A stretch of 64,000 nt of DNA from Pantoea sp. RIT-PI-b (GTDB lineage Bacteria > Pseudomonadota > Gammaproteobacteria > Enterobacterales > Enterobacteriaceae), in NCBI RefSeq assembly GCF_001187905.1, contig NZ_LGIS01000007.1:1-64000 (forward strand), in the 5' to 3' direction. Made by a program: the position numbers and the translations under genes. This document shows, one piece after another, positions 18,038-29,814 of this stretch. Position 1 is the first letter of the stretch. Each line of letters starts with the position of its first letter. A model generated the notes under the pieces. That model did no database searches and was not told the DNA's origin. It saw nothing but the letters and a program-made list of their open reading frames with translations.

Positions 18038-19528
18038 ATGCAAGATGCCATTAGAATTCATTCACGCGATAACGTTGCTGTAGCGTTGCGCGATTTGCCC
18101 GCCAATACCCAGGTCGAGATTAATCAACAAGCGATTACCTTGCAGCAGGAGGTCGGACGCGGTCACAAGTTTGCCCTGCAGCCTTTAGCCGCCGGTGAAC
18201 TGGTGATCAAGTACGGCTTGCCGATCGCCCATGCTACTCAGCCGATCGCTGCGGGTGAAATCATTCACTCCAGCAATGCACGCACCAATCTGAGCGACGT
18301 GGACGAGTATGACTATCAGCCCGATTTTCTCGCACTGCCGCCACAGGCCGGTGACCGCGACGTGCAGATCTATCGTCGTGCCAGCGGTGAAGTGGGCATC
18401 CGCAATGAGCTGTGGATTCTGCCCACCGTGGGATGCGTAAACGGTATTGCACGGCAGATCCTGACACGCTTTATGAAAGAAACCCATGACGCTGAAGGTA
18501 TTGATGGCGTACACCTGTTTAGTCATCCGTTTGGCTGCTCGCAGCTCGGACAGGATCACGAGAACACCCGGACCATGCTGCAAAATATGGTGCGGCACCC
18601 CAATGCTGGCGCCGTACTGGTGATTGGCCTGGGCTGCGAGAATAATCAGGTCGATGTGTTCCGCGAAACGCTCGGTGGCTTTGATAGCGATCGCGTGCAG
18701 TTTATGGAGTGTCAGAAGCAGGATGATGAAGTCGAAGCGGGGCTGGAACGCCTGCATGCGCTTTATCAGGCGATGCGCGCGGACAAGCGTCAGCCGGGCA
18801 AACTTAGTGAGCTGAAGTTTGGTCTGGAATGCGGCGGCTCAGACGGCTTTTCCGGTATCACCGCCAACCCGATGCTGGGCTGTTTCTCTGACCAGATGAT
18901 CGCTAACGGTGGTACCACGGTGCTGACCGAAGTGCCGGAGATGTTTGGTGCCGAGCGTATTTTGATGAGCCGCTGCCGCGATGAAGCCACCTTTGAAAAG
19001 ACCGTGGCGATGATCAACGACTTCAAACGCTACTTTATCGATCATCAGCAGCCCATCTACGAGAACCCGTCGCCGGGCAACAAAGCAGGCGGCATCACCA
19101 CGCTGGAAGAGAAGTCGCTTGGCTGTACGCAAAAGGCCGGACAAAGCCAGGTGGTGGATGTGCTGAAGTACGGTGAGCGCTTACACACGCCGGGACTCAA
19201 TCTGTTGAGCGCGCCGGGTAATGATGCGGTAGCCACCAGCGCGCTGGCAGGCGCGGGCTGTCATATGGTGCTGTTTACCACCGGCCGCGGCACGCCGTAC
19301 GGCGGTTTTGTACCAACGGTGAAGATCGCTACCAATACGCAGTTGGCCGAGAAAAAACCGCACTGGATCGATTTTAATGCCGGGCGCTTGATTGAAGGCA
19401 TGAGTATGGAGGCGATGCTGGCGGATTTCGTCGATATGATTGTAGCGATTGCCAATGGCCAACCGGCGCGCAATGAAACCAACGATTTCCGCGAGTTAGC
19501 CATCTTCAAAAGCGGTGTGACTTTGTGA
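18038..19528 (+). CDS. uxaA: Altronate dehydratase UxaA
   Basis: This 496-residue UxaA-family dehydratase converts D-altronate to 2-keto-3-deoxygluconate and needs Fe2+. It has an N-terminal SAF domain (about 10-85) and a large C-terminal domain with GCVNGIARQI, GLECGGSDGFSGITANP and TTGRGTPYGG. It is the last gene of uxaCBA, 4 bp after uxaB. The product then needs KdgK and Eda, which are not in the window. Confidence 0.96.
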   Translation: MQDAIRIHSRDNVAVALRDLPANTQVEINQQAITLQQEVGRGHKFALQPLAAGELVIKYGLPIAHATQPIAAGEIIHSSNARTNLSDVDEYDYQPDFLALPPQAGDRDVQIYRRASGEVGIRNELWILPTVGCVNGIARQILTRFMKETHDAEGIDGVHLFSHPFGCSQLGQDHENTRTMLQNMVRHPNAGAVLVIGLGCENNQVDVFRETLGGFDSDRVQFMECQKQDDEVEAGLERLHALYQAMRADKRQPGKLSELKFGLECGGSDGFSGITANPMLGCFSDQMIANGGTTVLTEVPEMFGAERILMSRCRDEATFEKTVAMINDFKRYFIDHQQPIYENPSPGNKAGGITTLEEKSLGCTQKAGQSQVVDVLKYGERLHTPGLNLLSAPGNDAVATSALAGAGCHMVLFTTGRGTPYGGFVPTVKIATNTQLAEKKPHWIDFNAGRLIEGMSMEAMLADFVDMIVAIANGQPARNETNDFRELAIFKSGVTL

Positions 19529-20262
19529 GGTCGCCATTGATGGCGTAATGCCGATCAGTTAAGCGCTGAGCGACTTTCGTTCGCCATCGGCTGAGGCAGT
19601 TTCATCTACGCCGTGCGGCGACCGAGAAGAGGGCGTCTAGGCCACGCCCTCTTCACTCCCCGGCCCTGCGCCAGCCCACCCCGCCGCTACGCGGTGCCTT
19701 CACTCAATCGCGATTCCTGACGGACCGGCGGCGATTCGCTCCTGCTCAGCGCCGCCTCTCGCCGCATCCCTGCGGCTCGCCCTGGAATCCCTCACTCGCT
19801 CAGCGGGATGGGATGTCGCCTCAACACCTGCGCTGTAGCATCAATGCCTATCCCTGAATCATCATCGCTGTAACGCCTGTAGGGTCGCCATTCATGGCGA
19901 CCACGTGCCCCATAATCTTCAGCCTGCAAAATTTCAAACCAGATACGGTAATGACAGGCGATGGTGTTGGGCGCTATCCGCAGCGCCGAGCGCAGAGTGA
20001 CGGCCAGGATGAGCCGACAGGACGTCGGCGAAAGCGCGGCATGAGCCAGGGATGGCGAATCCGCGCGGTCCGTCAGGCCGGAGCGATAAGCGAGGGAACA
20101 GCGAGGACGGCGCAGGCGCGGATTGCTAAGGTCCGCGCCTTCGGACCTTAGCCCGGCCGCTGGCTTCACACATTCTGAAACTGCCATATGCATAGCGGGC
20201 GGAACCCCCGCAGAGCCAGTACGCTGCTTAACTAACGTGCATTACGCCATTTATGGCGATCC
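19529..20262. mobile_element. MITE-like intergenic element with inverted terminal repeats
   Basis: This 734-bp non-coding stretch between uxaA and sstT begins immediately after the uxaA stop with GGTCGCCATTGATGGCGTAATGC. It ends at 20239-20262 with the near-perfect inverse GCATTACGCCATTTATGGCGATCC. A related palindrome GGTCGCCATTCATGGCGACC lies inside at 19883-19902, suggesting two abutting units. The interior is GC-rich with many partial inverted repeats. No open frame shows family resemblance, and no transposase is present. It may be a dispersed Pantoea/Erwinia repeat mobilised in trans, which is inference. Confidence 0.65.
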
Positions 20263-20270
20263 ATCACACA

Positions 20271-21518
20271 CTATTCCGATTCTGAAACCGTACGACGCGG
20301 CGCGCGCTCGGCTTCTGCCTGGCAAACCGCCGCGGTAAACAGAATATCCGTCGAGGAGTTGAGTGCGGTCTCGGCGGAATCCTGCAGCACGCCAATAATG
20401 AAGCCCACTGCCACCACCTGCATCGCCAAATCGTTCGGAATGCCAAACATATTGCAGGCCACCGGAATCAGCAGCAGTGAGCCGCCGGCCACACCGGATG
20501 CGCCACAGGCACACAGCGACGCCACCAGACTCAACAGAATCGCGGTTGGTACATCCACCGAGATGCCCAGCGTGTGTACCGCGGCCAGCGTCAACACAGT
20601 TATGGTGATCGATGCGCCCGCCATGCTGATGGTGGCACCGAGCGGAATCGACACGGAATAGGTGTCTTCATCCAGATTAAGACGCTTAGCCAGCGCCATA
20701 TTCACCGGAATATTGGCCGCCGAGCTGCGAGTGAAGAAGGCGGTCACGCCGCTTTCACGCAGGCAGGTAAACACCAGCGGATAGGGATTACGACGAATCT
20801 TCTGGAACACCAGCATCGGGTTGATCACCAGCGCCATAATCAGCATGCAGCCGAGCAGCAGCGCCAGCAGATTGGCGTATTCCCAGATGGCGTCAAAACC
20901 GGTCGAGGCGAGGATGGAGGCTACCAGGCCAAAAATCCCCAGCGGCGCACAGCGAATCACACAGCGCACCACCCAGGTGGCGGCATTGGACGCATCGTTG
21001 AGGAACGCTTTGCTGCTGGGGCTGGCATGACGAAACGCCAGACCTAAGCCCAGCGCCCAGACCAGAATGCCGATGTAGTTGGCGTTCATCAGTGCGTCAA
21101 TCGGATTGGAAACCATGCTGATCAGCAGGCCGTGCAGCACTTCGCTAATGCCCGACGGTGGGGTGATTTGCGTGGCACCGACGTTCATCGACAGCGTCTG
21201 CGGGAACAGATGACTGAAGATCACCGCCACCACGGCAGCAAAGAAGGTGCTGAGCAGATACAGCATGATAATCGGGCGGATATTGGTTTTCTGTCCCTGC
21301 TGATGGTTGGCGATGGAAGAGATCACCAGCACCAGTACCAGCAGCGGCGCGACGGCTTTCAGCGCGCGCACGAACAGCTCACCCAGCAAGCCAACGGCTA
21401 ATGCGGCGTCGCGCGAGAACCACGCCAGCGCCACGCCAGCCACCAGGCCGATCATGATTTGTTTTACCAGGCTTCCTGCGAACAGCGCGCCCAGACGTCC
21501 AATAAAGTTGTTTTGCAT
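20271..21518 (-). CDS. sstT: Serine/threonine:Na+ symporter SstT
   Basis: This 415-residue DAACS (SLC1/glutamate-transporter fold) symporter imports L-serine and L-threonine with sodium. Family signatures include the re-entrant [20 protein letters not shown] and [20 protein letters not shown] regions. The length matches E. coli SstT (414). It precedes alx on the same strand (230 bp apart), the same neighbour relationship as in E. coli. Confidence 0.95.
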   Translation of the reverse strand: MQNNFIGRLGALFAGSLVKQIMIGLVAGVALAWFSRDAALAVGLLGELFVRALKAVAPLLVLVLVISSIANHQQGQKTNIRPIIMLYLLSTFFAAVVAVIFSHLFPQTLSMNVGATQITPPSGISEVLHGLLISMVSNPIDALMNANYIGILVWALGLGLAFRHASPSSKAFLNDASNAATWVVRCVIRCAPLGIFGLVASILASTGFDAIWEYANLLALLLGCMLIMALVINPMLVFQKIRRNPYPLVFTCLRESGVTAFFTRSSAANIPVNMALAKRLNLDEDTYSVSIPLGATISMAGASITITVLTLAAVHTLGISVDVPTAILLSLVASLCACGASGVAGGSLLLIPVACNMFGIPNDLAMQVVAVGFIIGVLQDSAETALNSSTDILFTAAVCQAEAERAPRRTVSESE

Positions 21519-21712
21519 ATCACAGTCTTTTTATTCGCGGTCATGAGTGTTGTGCGCGGTTCTCCCGCGCGCAACGGTTTGCCCGGCGGAGTATAAGGAA
21601 AAGAGTTAGCGAGGAAAGAGATAATTCTGTGCATGCGCAGCAGATCGGTTTTTTGATCTGCTGATGATGGGAAGTGTGATAGATATATAAAAGGCGAAGG
21701 TTGCTACTGGCG

Positions 21713-21742
21713 AAACAAAGCAGGGGCGATTAGCGCCCCTGC
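21713..21742 (-). terminator. Terminator downstream of alx
   Basis: GCAGGGGCG and CGCCCCTGC arms with a 5-nt loop are followed on the minus strand by TTTGTTT. They lie just beyond the alx stop codon. Confidence 0.8.
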
Positions 21743-21748
21743 AGAAGA

Positions 21749-22720
21749 TTATGGTGAGATCTTCTTCTGGTCGTTTCTGTGGTTCACCCAGGCGTTGATC
21801 AGCAGCGTACCGCCGAGAATCACGCCCACCACCGTCAGCGAGATGCCGACTGGAATGTGGTAGAACTCGACGATCAGCATCTTGATTCCGATAAACACCA
21901 ACACAATCGCCAAACCGTATTTCAGCATGGAGAAACGTTCCGCCACGTTAGCCAGTAGGAAATACATGGCACGTAGACCGAGAATCGCGAACAGGTTTGA
22001 GGTCAGCACAATGAATGGATCGGTGGTCACCGCGAAGATAGCGGGGATACTGTCCACGGCGAAAATCACATCGCTCAGTTCGACCGTGATCAGCACCAAC
22101 AGCAGCGGCGTCGCGAACAGCACGCCGTTTTTGCGGGTGAAGAACTTCTCACCATCCAGGCTATCGGTCATACGCAGATGCTTACGCAGCCAGCGCACCA
22201 CTGGCTTGTCGCCGACCGCGTTGTCATCTTCCTCTTTCGCCAGCGCCATTTTGAGGCCAGTGAACAGCAGGAAGGCGCCGAATACGTAAAGAATCCAGCT
22301 GAACTGGGTAACCAAATAGCTACCGGCGAAGATCATGATGGTACGCAGTACAATCGCGCCTAATACGCCATAAATCAGTACACGACGTTGCAAATTGGCT
22401 GGTACAGCGAAGTAGCTAAACAGCATTAGCCAGACAAAAACGTTATCGACCGCCAGCGCTTTTTCTAACACGTAGCCGGTGAGGAAAGCGAGGGTTTGCG
22501 CGGTAGCGACTTCGCGTCCGGCGGTACCGTCGAGATACCACCAGAACGCAGCGCTAAACAGCAGCGAAACGGAGACCCAAACCAGTGACCATATCGCTGC
22601 TTGTTTAAATGACATAGTTTGTGCGCCGCGTCGGCCCTGTAACAGCAGGTCGATCGCTAGCATGATGAGCACTACAACAGCAAAGCTGCCCCAAAGTAAC
22701 GGTGTGCCTACAGAGTGCAT
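21749..22720 (-). CDS. alx: TerC-family membrane protein Alx (Mn2+ exporter)
   Basis: This 323-residue TerC-family inner-membrane protein has about nine transmembrane helices. It carries the family acidic motifs [16 protein letters not shown] and [18 protein letters not shown]. coli Alx is induced by alkaline pH and excess manganese and exports Mn2+. The Met at 22720 is preferred over 22726 because AAAAGGAT would otherwise be too close. The long leader carries a yybP-ykoY riboswitch and a hairpin (separate entries). Confidence 0.94.
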   Translation of the reverse strand: MHSVGTPLLWGSFAVVVLIMLAIDLLLQGRRGAQTMSFKQAAIWSLVWVSVSLLFSAAFWWYLDGTAGREVATAQTLAFLTGYVLEKALAVDNVFVWLMLFSYFAVPANLQRRVLIYGVLGAIVLRTIMIFAGSYLVTQFSWILYVFGAFLLFTGLKMALAKEEDDNAVGDKPVVRWLRKHLRMTDSLDGEKFFTRKNGVLFATPLLLVLITVELSDVIFAVDSIPAIFAVTTDPFIVLTSNLFAILGLRAMYFLLANVAERFSMLKYGLAIVLVFIGIKMLIVEFYHIPVGISLTVVGVILGGTLLINAWVNHRNDQKKISP

Positions 22721-22742
22721 AGTCATATCCTTTTCTGAACAT

Positions 22743-22780
22743 AAAAAAAGCGGCTGAAGTCAGAAGACGTCAGCCGCTTT
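22743..22780 (-). terminator. Intrinsic terminator in the alx leader (riboswitch expression platform)
   Basis: On the minus strand AAAGCGGCTGA and TCAGCCGCTTT arms are followed by a run of T, ending 23 bp before the alx start. It is the terminator half of the alx leader, expected to be overridden by Mn2+ or alkaline pH. Confidence 0.85.
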
Positions 22781-22789
22781 GATGGTGCT

Positions 22790-22915
22790 GCAAGCAAACC
22801 TCGCCTTCCGGCAAGGTCTCACTTACAACTCAGAATAGATTCCGGGTTGCCTGACGACCGGATGCGTGTTGCGCATCGTAATGACGATCAATCAGCGTTG
22901 AAGTTACTCCCCTTT
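22790..22915 (-). ncRNA. yybP-ykoY manganese riboswitch (alx leader, PRE/SraF)
   Basis: On the minus strand the leader contains the aptamer elements GGGGAGTAAC (complement of 22904-22912), TGATCGTCATTACGATGCGC and the late conserved segment GTGAGACCTTGCCGGAAGGCGAGG. This matches the yybP-ykoY class that senses Mn2+ and, in E. coli alx, also pH-dependent pausing. The edges are approximate. Its position directly in front of alx and of the intrinsic terminator fits the known architecture. Confidence 0.88.
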
Positions 22916-22980
22916 GCAGCGCTCAACATACGGAGTTCAATAATCGCTTTCAAGAGGGCGCCAGAAATGTTTTGCAATAT

Positions 22981-23967
22981 TTACACTTCAGCCCGATCGG
23001 CCGGGAAAACCACGCCCGTCTGGCGGCGAATTTCCGTGAGCAGTTGCGCCGTAATGCGCGAGGTTTCTAACGCGGCATGCTCAACTTCACCGGCTTCAAC
23101 CAGTTTGGCAAAGGTTTCTGCTTCATACAGCATGGTATTAATGTGCTGCGGCTGAGTCAGGTTTTGGCTCTCGCCGCCGCGCGGGATAAAGCGCAGCTGC
23201 TGGCATTCGGAGATCTTTTCGATCACCAGCGATCCCGCTTCCCCTTGAATCTCACTGGGGATCAGTGAATCGCTAACTTTGGAGTGCAGCAAGGTGACAT
23301 CAAAATCGCCGTAGCCCAGTACCACCACGCCATGCGCATCCACGCCGCTTTCCAGCAAAGAGGCTTGCGCTTTGACCTGCTGCGGCGCGCCCCACAGCGT
23401 GACGGCGGCGGCGAGGCAGTAGAAACCAATATCCATTATGGAACCGTTCGACCAGCGTGGATTAAAGGTATTCGGGTTTTCACCATCCAGATAGCGCTGA
23501 TAGCGCGACGAATACTGGCAATAGTTGATCAAGGCTTTGCGCAGTTTGCCCAGCTGCGGCAAGGTTTTTTGTAGCTGCAGGAACGTCGGCAGGCTGGCGG
23601 TTTTGAAGGCTTCGAACAACACCACCTGATGCTCACGGGCACAGGCAATCATCGCCTCCGCTTCGCGCAGGTTCGAGGCCATTGGCTTCTCGCAAATCAC
23701 ATGCTTACCGTGTGACATAAACAGCATCGCTTGCTCGCTGTGCAATGCATTTGGGCTGGCGATATACACCGCATCGATTTCGCTGCTGGTGGCGAGTTCA
23801 TCCAGCGAGGTGAACGTCAACTTGCAGGGATAATCCACCACAAAAGCGTCGGCTTGCTGCTGATTACGAGAATAAACGCCGCTCAGCTTCATCTTGCCGG
23901 TTTCATGTGCGGCGTCGATAAACTGGCGGGTGATCCAGTTGGTTCCCACGATGGCGAAACGAATCAC
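22981..23967 (-). CDS. ygjR: Gfo/Idh/MocA-family oxidoreductase YgjR
   Basis: This 328-residue NAD(P)-dependent oxidoreductase has an N-terminal Rossmann domain (FAIVGTNWITRQF), the family EKP motif in HVICEKPMASN (about residue 95) and a C-terminal sugar-binding domain (GSIMDIGFYCLAAAV). The substrate is unknown. The start is GTG at 23967, with GCAGGAGAGC upstream, matching the E. coli N-terminus (MIRFAVIGTNWITRQF). The much longer open frame upstream to 24252 runs into the ClC promoter region and is not part of the gene. Confidence 0.92.
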   Translation of the reverse strand: MIRFAIVGTNWITRQFIDAAHETGKMKLSGVYSRNQQQADAFVVDYPCKLTFTSLDELATSSEIDAVYIASPNALHSEQAMLFMSHGKHVICEKPMASNLREAEAMIACAREHQVVLFEAFKTASLPTFLQLQKTLPQLGKLRKALINYCQYSSRYQRYLDGENPNTFNPRWSNGSIMDIGFYCLAAAVTLWGAPQQVKAQASLLESGVDAHGVVVLGYGDFDVTLLHSKVSDSLIPSEIQGEAGSLVIEKISECQQLRFIPRGGESQNLTQPQHINTMLYEAETFAKLVEAGEVEHAALETSRITAQLLTEIRRQTGVVFPADRAEV

Positions 23968-24106
23968 GTGCTGCTCTCCTGCTAAAGTAAAACGGCAGAG
24001 TAGCATGTTGATTGCAGCGGAAGTCAGGTGAAATTTGATCCTGGGATCCGCATTCCAATATGATGATGCCGCACAACTTTTTAACCGACTAAGCGGGGAC
24101 GCGCGG

Positions 24107-25795
24107 GTGAGTGGAAGTAAACATGCTCTGAACTGGACCACATTACTGATCGCTATTCCCGTAGGATTGGTGGCCTCGCTGGTCACGCTGGCGTTTCGCG
24201 GTGTCATTGAGTTGATCAACCACCTGCTGTTCAACAGTGATAATGAAATCACCGTGGCGATGCATGTCTGGCCGTGGATCTTCTGGCCGCTGCTGGTGGG
24301 TGCCGGTGGCGTAGTGGCTGGCTGGTTCCTGCGTTACGCGGTGGCAATTGAAAAACAGGAAACGGTGCAAACCGATTATCTGGAAGTGATCAACGCGCGG
24401 CTCGATGCGGTACCAACCAAAACCTCCTTGTTCCGCGCGCTGTCATCGATTGCCAGTATCGGCAGCGGCGCGTCGATTGGTAAAGAGGGGCCGATGGTGC
24501 AGCTTTCGGCGCTGAGCGGCAGTTTGATCGGGCGCTGGTTGCCTGCGTCGTTGAATCTGCGTAACAGCGATATCGTGGCGATGGCTGCCGCAGCGGGGCT
24601 CTCTTCGGTGTATCACGCCCCGCTGGCGTCAGCGATTTTTGTCGCGGAAATCGCTTTTGGCATCTCAGCGCTGCAACGGCTGATCCCGCTGATCGTTGCG
24701 TCGGCGGTGGCGGTGATGACCATGTGGTCGCTGGGCTTTCGCAGCGCGCTTTATCCGCTATCTGAAGCACTGTTCCAGATGGATATCAGCAGTTTAGTGA
24801 TGACGATGCTGATTGGTTTTGTCGCCGGTATTGCCGGCTGGTTGCTGATCAAACTGATTGCGCGCAGTAAGGCGATGTTCGGTCGCGTGCGTTCGCTGCC
24901 GCTGCGCCTGGGCGCCGGTGGTTTAATGGTCGGCTTTTTGGCGCTGATCTCCACCGATATTCTGGGGAACGGTTATGAAGTGATCGTCAAAATCATTGAT
25001 GGGCAGTATGTCTTGCTGGGGCTGTTAGGATTGCTGGTTTTGAAGACGCTGGCCACCACGTTGTCGGTGGGCTCCAATGCGGTCGGTGGGCTGTTTACCC
25101 CTTCATTACTCATCGGCGCGCTGCTGGGCGTGGCGCTTGCTCAAATCGGCGTGATGCTGCATCTACCGGTGGGCGATACCTTACTGTATGCGGCCATCGG
25201 CATGGCGGCGGTGCTGGCGGCGGTTAGCCAGGCGCCGTTAATGGCGATGCTGATGGTGCTAGAGATGACGCTAAACAGTAGCCTGCTGTTCCCGATCATG
25301 ATCGCGTCAGTGCTGGCATCAATGGTGGTATATCGCCTGCAGTCCTCCAGCACTTATCCGGTGGTGAGCGCGCATTTCAGCCGCTCAGAAGCTAAGTATG
25401 ATTTCGATAATATGCGCGTCGACCAGCTGATCATTCCTGGTGCGGCGCTGCAGCCGGAAGAGTCGGTTGGACAGGCGCTGGCGGTCAGTTCACTCAAGCG
25501 CGAACGTTATGTTTATGTGATTAACAGCGAAGGGCAGTTTCTCGGCGTGGTGTCGATTCACGATATTTCACGCAAGGTGCTGTCGCAGGAGATCACCCTG
25601 CATTCGCCAGTGAGTAACGTGATGGACAATAACTTCCCCTGCATTTATCAAAATCAAAGCATGCGTGAAGGTTGGGAAGCCTTTGCGCGCGTAACGCTGG
25701 AGCGTTTACCGGTGCTAAATAATCCGCAAGAACGCCGCTTTATGGGCGCATTGACGAAAACCAGTCTGATTCAAAAAGCGCAGGAGTTTCTCTAA
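24107..25795 (+). CDS. ClcB-like chloride channel/antiporter with C-terminal CBS pair
   Basis: This ClC-family inner-membrane protein has about 562 residues. The gating glutamate motif GSGASIGKEGP and the SSVYHAPLASAIFVAEI helix are clear. The selectivity serine motif GSGIP of ClC-ec1 is not present at the expected place (VINARLDAVPTK), which resembles ClcB. Unlike E. coli ClcA and ClcB, it carries a cytoplasmic C-terminal extension of about 115 residues with two CBS repeats (from NMRVDQLIIPG to ALTKTSLIQKAQ), which in other ClCs bind nucleotides and regulate gating. The start is uncertain. GTG at 24107 follows GGGGAC; an ATG at 24035 is the alternative. Confidence 0.82.
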   Translation: MSGSKHALNWTTLLIAIPVGLVASLVTLAFRGVIELINHLLFNSDNEITVAMHVWPWIFWPLLVGAGGVVAGWFLRYAVAIEKQETVQTDYLEVINARLDAVPTKTSLFRALSSIASIGSGASIGKEGPMVQLSALSGSLIGRWLPASLNLRNSDIVAMAAAAGLSSVYHAPLASAIFVAEIAFGISALQRLIPLIVASAVAVMTMWSLGFRSALYPLSEALFQMDISSLVMTMLIGFVAGIAGWLLIKLIARSKAMFGRVRSLPLRLGAGGLMVGFLALISTDILGNGYEVIVKIIDGQYVLLGLLGLLVLKTLATTLSVGSNAVGGLFTPSLLIGALLGVALAQIGVMLHLPVGDTLLYAAIGMAAVLAAVSQAPLMAMLMVLEMTLNSSLLFPIMIASVLASMVVYRLQSSSTYPVVSAHFSRSEAKYDFDNMRVDQLIIPGAALQPEESVGQALAVSSLKRERYVYVINSEGQFLGVVSIHDISRKVLSQEITLHSPVSNVMDNNFPCIYQNQSMREGWEAFARVTLERLPVLNNPQERRFMGALTKTSLIQKAQEFL

Positions 25796-26292
25796 GCCGC
25801 GTTGCCGCGCATCGCCTGGTCGGTCATCCATAAGCGGGCGTCGAATTCGAGCTGGTGATAGTCCGGTTCCATGTGGCAACAGAGTTGATAGAAGGCTTTG
25901 TCATGCTCTTTTTCTTTAAGATGCGCCAGCTCGTGCACCACGATCATGCGTAAAAACGCTTCCGGTGCCAGGCGGAAGAAAGTGGAAATGCGGATCTCCG
26001 CTTTGGCTTTCAAATTGCCGCCCTGTACGCGCGAAATGGTAGTATGTAACCCCAGCGCGTGCTTCATCACCTTGATCTTATTGTCCCAAATCACCTTGCT
26101 CACCGGCGGCGCGCTGCGCATATAGCGGTTTTTCAGCGCCTGCGTGTAATCATAAAGCGCCCGGTCGCTGACGATATTATGCGTATCGGGATAGCGTTGC
26201 TGGAGAAAGGAGCCTAAACGCTCATGTTCAATGAGTGTCTGCACCTGTTCAAGGATGTTTTCAGGGTAACCCTGCAGATAGATTAATGACAT
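25792..26292 (-). CDS. ygjP: YgjP-family zinc metallopeptidase-like protein
   Basis: This 166-residue protein has the zinc-protease motif [12 protein letters not shown] (HExxH followed by a third ligand) near residue 119 and a SprT/WSS1-like arrangement (DUF45). Enzymatic activity of YgjP has not been firmly assigned. It is convergent with the ClC gene (4-bp overlap of the 3' ends) and divergent from rlmG, the latter being the E. coli arrangement. Confidence 0.9.
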   Translation of the reverse strand: MSLIYLQGYPENILEQVQTLIEHERLGSFLQQRYPDTHNIVSDRALYDYTQALKNRYMRSAPPVSKVIWDNKIKVMKHALGLHTTISRVQGGNLKAKAEIRISTFFRLAPEAFLRMIVVHELAHLKEKEHDKAFYQLCCHMEPDYHQLEFDARLWMTDQAMRGNAA

Positions 26293-26373
26293 TGGGATTC
26301 CCGACGAAAGACAGTATACTGCGCCCCCTTTTTAGGGCGAAAATCGCGCAAAGTGTACCACGCCGGAGATTCC

Positions 26374-27492
26374 ATGAGCCAACTTGAACTGACCAATCGC
26401 ACGCTGACGCTGCACCGCTTCCCGCCTATGCGCGAGGAGAGCCCGCTACAGGCGTGGGATTCCGCTGATGAGTACCTGTTGCAGCAAGAGCTGCCCGAGG
26501 GACCGGTGTTGGTGTTCAACGACAGCTTTGGTGCCCTGACCTGCGGATTAGGCGCGCGCCCGGTGTGGCACGTGAGTGACTCTTTACTGAGTGAACAAGC
26601 GGCGAAACAGAACCTGCGCCTCAACGAGATGGATGAGGATCAGGTGCACTTTATCGATAGCCTGGCGCCGCTGCCCGCTGCGCCAGCCGTGGTGATGATC
26701 AAAATCCCTAAAGCGCTGGCGCTGCTTGAGCATCAGCTGCGCGCGCTGCGCGAGGTGGTGACGCCGGACACGCTGATTTTGGCGGCGGCGAAAGCCAAAG
26801 ATATTCACAACTCCACGCTGCAACTGTTTGAGCGCATTCTGGGTGAGAGCAAAACCTCGCTGGCATGGAAAAAAGCCCGTCTGATTTATAGCCGCTATAG
26901 CGCACCAACGTTAGCCGATCAGCCTGCGACCACCGTGTGGCCGCTCGACGATTCTGCGTATCAGATCCATAACCACGCCAACGTCTTCTCCCGCGCCTCG
27001 CTGGATGTCGGCGCACGTTTCTTTATGCAGCATCTGCCTTTTGACATTGAAGGTGAGATCCTCGATTTGGGCTGTGGCAATGGCGTGATTGGCTTGCTGG
27101 CGCTGGAACAGAACCCGGCTGCAGATGTGCTGTTTTATGACGAATCTTACATGGCGGTGGCATCAAGCAAGCTGAACGTGGAAGTGAACCGCCCGCAGGA
27201 TATGGCGCGCTGCCAGTTCCGCGTTAACAACGTGTTGAGCGGCTTCCCGTCGGATCGCCTGCATGCGGTACTGTGTAATCCACCGTTCCATCAGCAGCAC
27301 GCGGTGACCGATCATCTGGCGTGGCAAATGCTGCGTGATGCGAAACGCTGCCTGCAGTATGGCGGCGAGTTGCGCATCGTTGGCAACCGCCACCTCGGTT
27401 ATCACGTCAAAATGAAAAAGCTGTTTGGCAACTGCGAGCTGGTGGCGTCCAATGCCAAGTTTGTCGTGTTGCGCTCGGTCAAACTGCGTTAA
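26374..27492 (+). CDS. rlmG: 23S rRNA (guanine-1835-N2)-methyltransferase RlmG
   Basis: This 372-residue SAM-dependent methyltransferase modifies G1835 in domain IV of 23S rRNA. It has an N-terminal degenerate methyltransferase-like domain and a catalytic C-terminal domain with the SAM motif [17 protein letters not shown] and the N2-guanine motif LCNPPFHQQ. The start at 26374 ([17 protein letters not shown]) aligns with E. coli. It is divergent from ygjP and convergent with fadH, with zero spacing between stop codons. Confidence 0.94.
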   Translation: MSQLELTNRTLTLHRFPPMREESPLQAWDSADEYLLQQELPEGPVLVFNDSFGALTCGLGARPVWHVSDSLLSEQAAKQNLRLNEMDEDQVHFIDSLAPLPAAPAVVMIKIPKALALLEHQLRALREVVTPDTLILAAAKAKDIHNSTLQLFERILGESKTSLAWKKARLIYSRYSAPTLADQPATTVWPLDDSAYQIHNHANVFSRASLDVGARFFMQHLPFDIEGEILDLGCGNGVIGLLALEQNPAADVLFYDESYMAVASSKLNVEVNRPQDMARCQFRVNNVLSGFPSDRLHAVLCNPPFHQQHAVTDHLAWQMLRDAKRCLQYGGELRIVGNRHLGYHVKMKKLFGNCELVASNAKFVVLRSVKLR

Positions 27493-29532
<2,040 letters not shown>

Positions 29533-29587
29533 CTAGCGGGATTTTAGCGGGAAGGAAATGTGAGGCGTTCAGCCTGTGAGAAACATC

Positions 29588-29664
29588 AAAAAAAGCAGGG
29601 CGGTAAGTCGCAGACGAAAGTTTCGGACGCTTTCGCCAGGCACGGGAAGAAACCTACTCGCCCT
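29588..29664 (-). ncRNA. Candidate structured RNA or attenuator upstream of fadH
   Basis: Read on the minus strand, AGGGCG (complement of 29659-29664) pairs with CGCCCT (complement of 29597-29602), flanked inside by complementary GTA/TAC. The enclosed ~55 nt form a smaller CGAAAG/CTTTCG stem, and a run of seven T follows at once (A-run 29588-29594). That is the architecture of a short RNA with an intrinsic terminator or of a leader attenuator. I do not recognise a named family. The 318-bp gap between fadH and the response regulator contains no other feature. Confidence 0.4.
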
Positions 29665-29814
29665 GTAATAGCATGAAGATGGGGCTAATAAATTAGCTCT
29701 GTGGTTATGGATTTCAGTAGTACTCAATCTATTACACACTGTCCGGGGTAAGGACGAGGGATATCATGCCATGCCATCGTTCTTTAATTCCGCAAGACTG
29801 GTCTTGATTTTCTT

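Noticed and set aside
19792-20193. 133-codon minus-strand ORF within the repeat element
   Set aside because: Lies inside an element built of palindromes; no ribosome-binding site and no protein resemblance.
22981-24252. 423-codon version of ygjR
   Set aside because: The N-terminal 95 residues are not protein-like and overlap the ClC upstream region; the GTG at 23967 with a ribosome-binding site matches the E. coli N-terminus.
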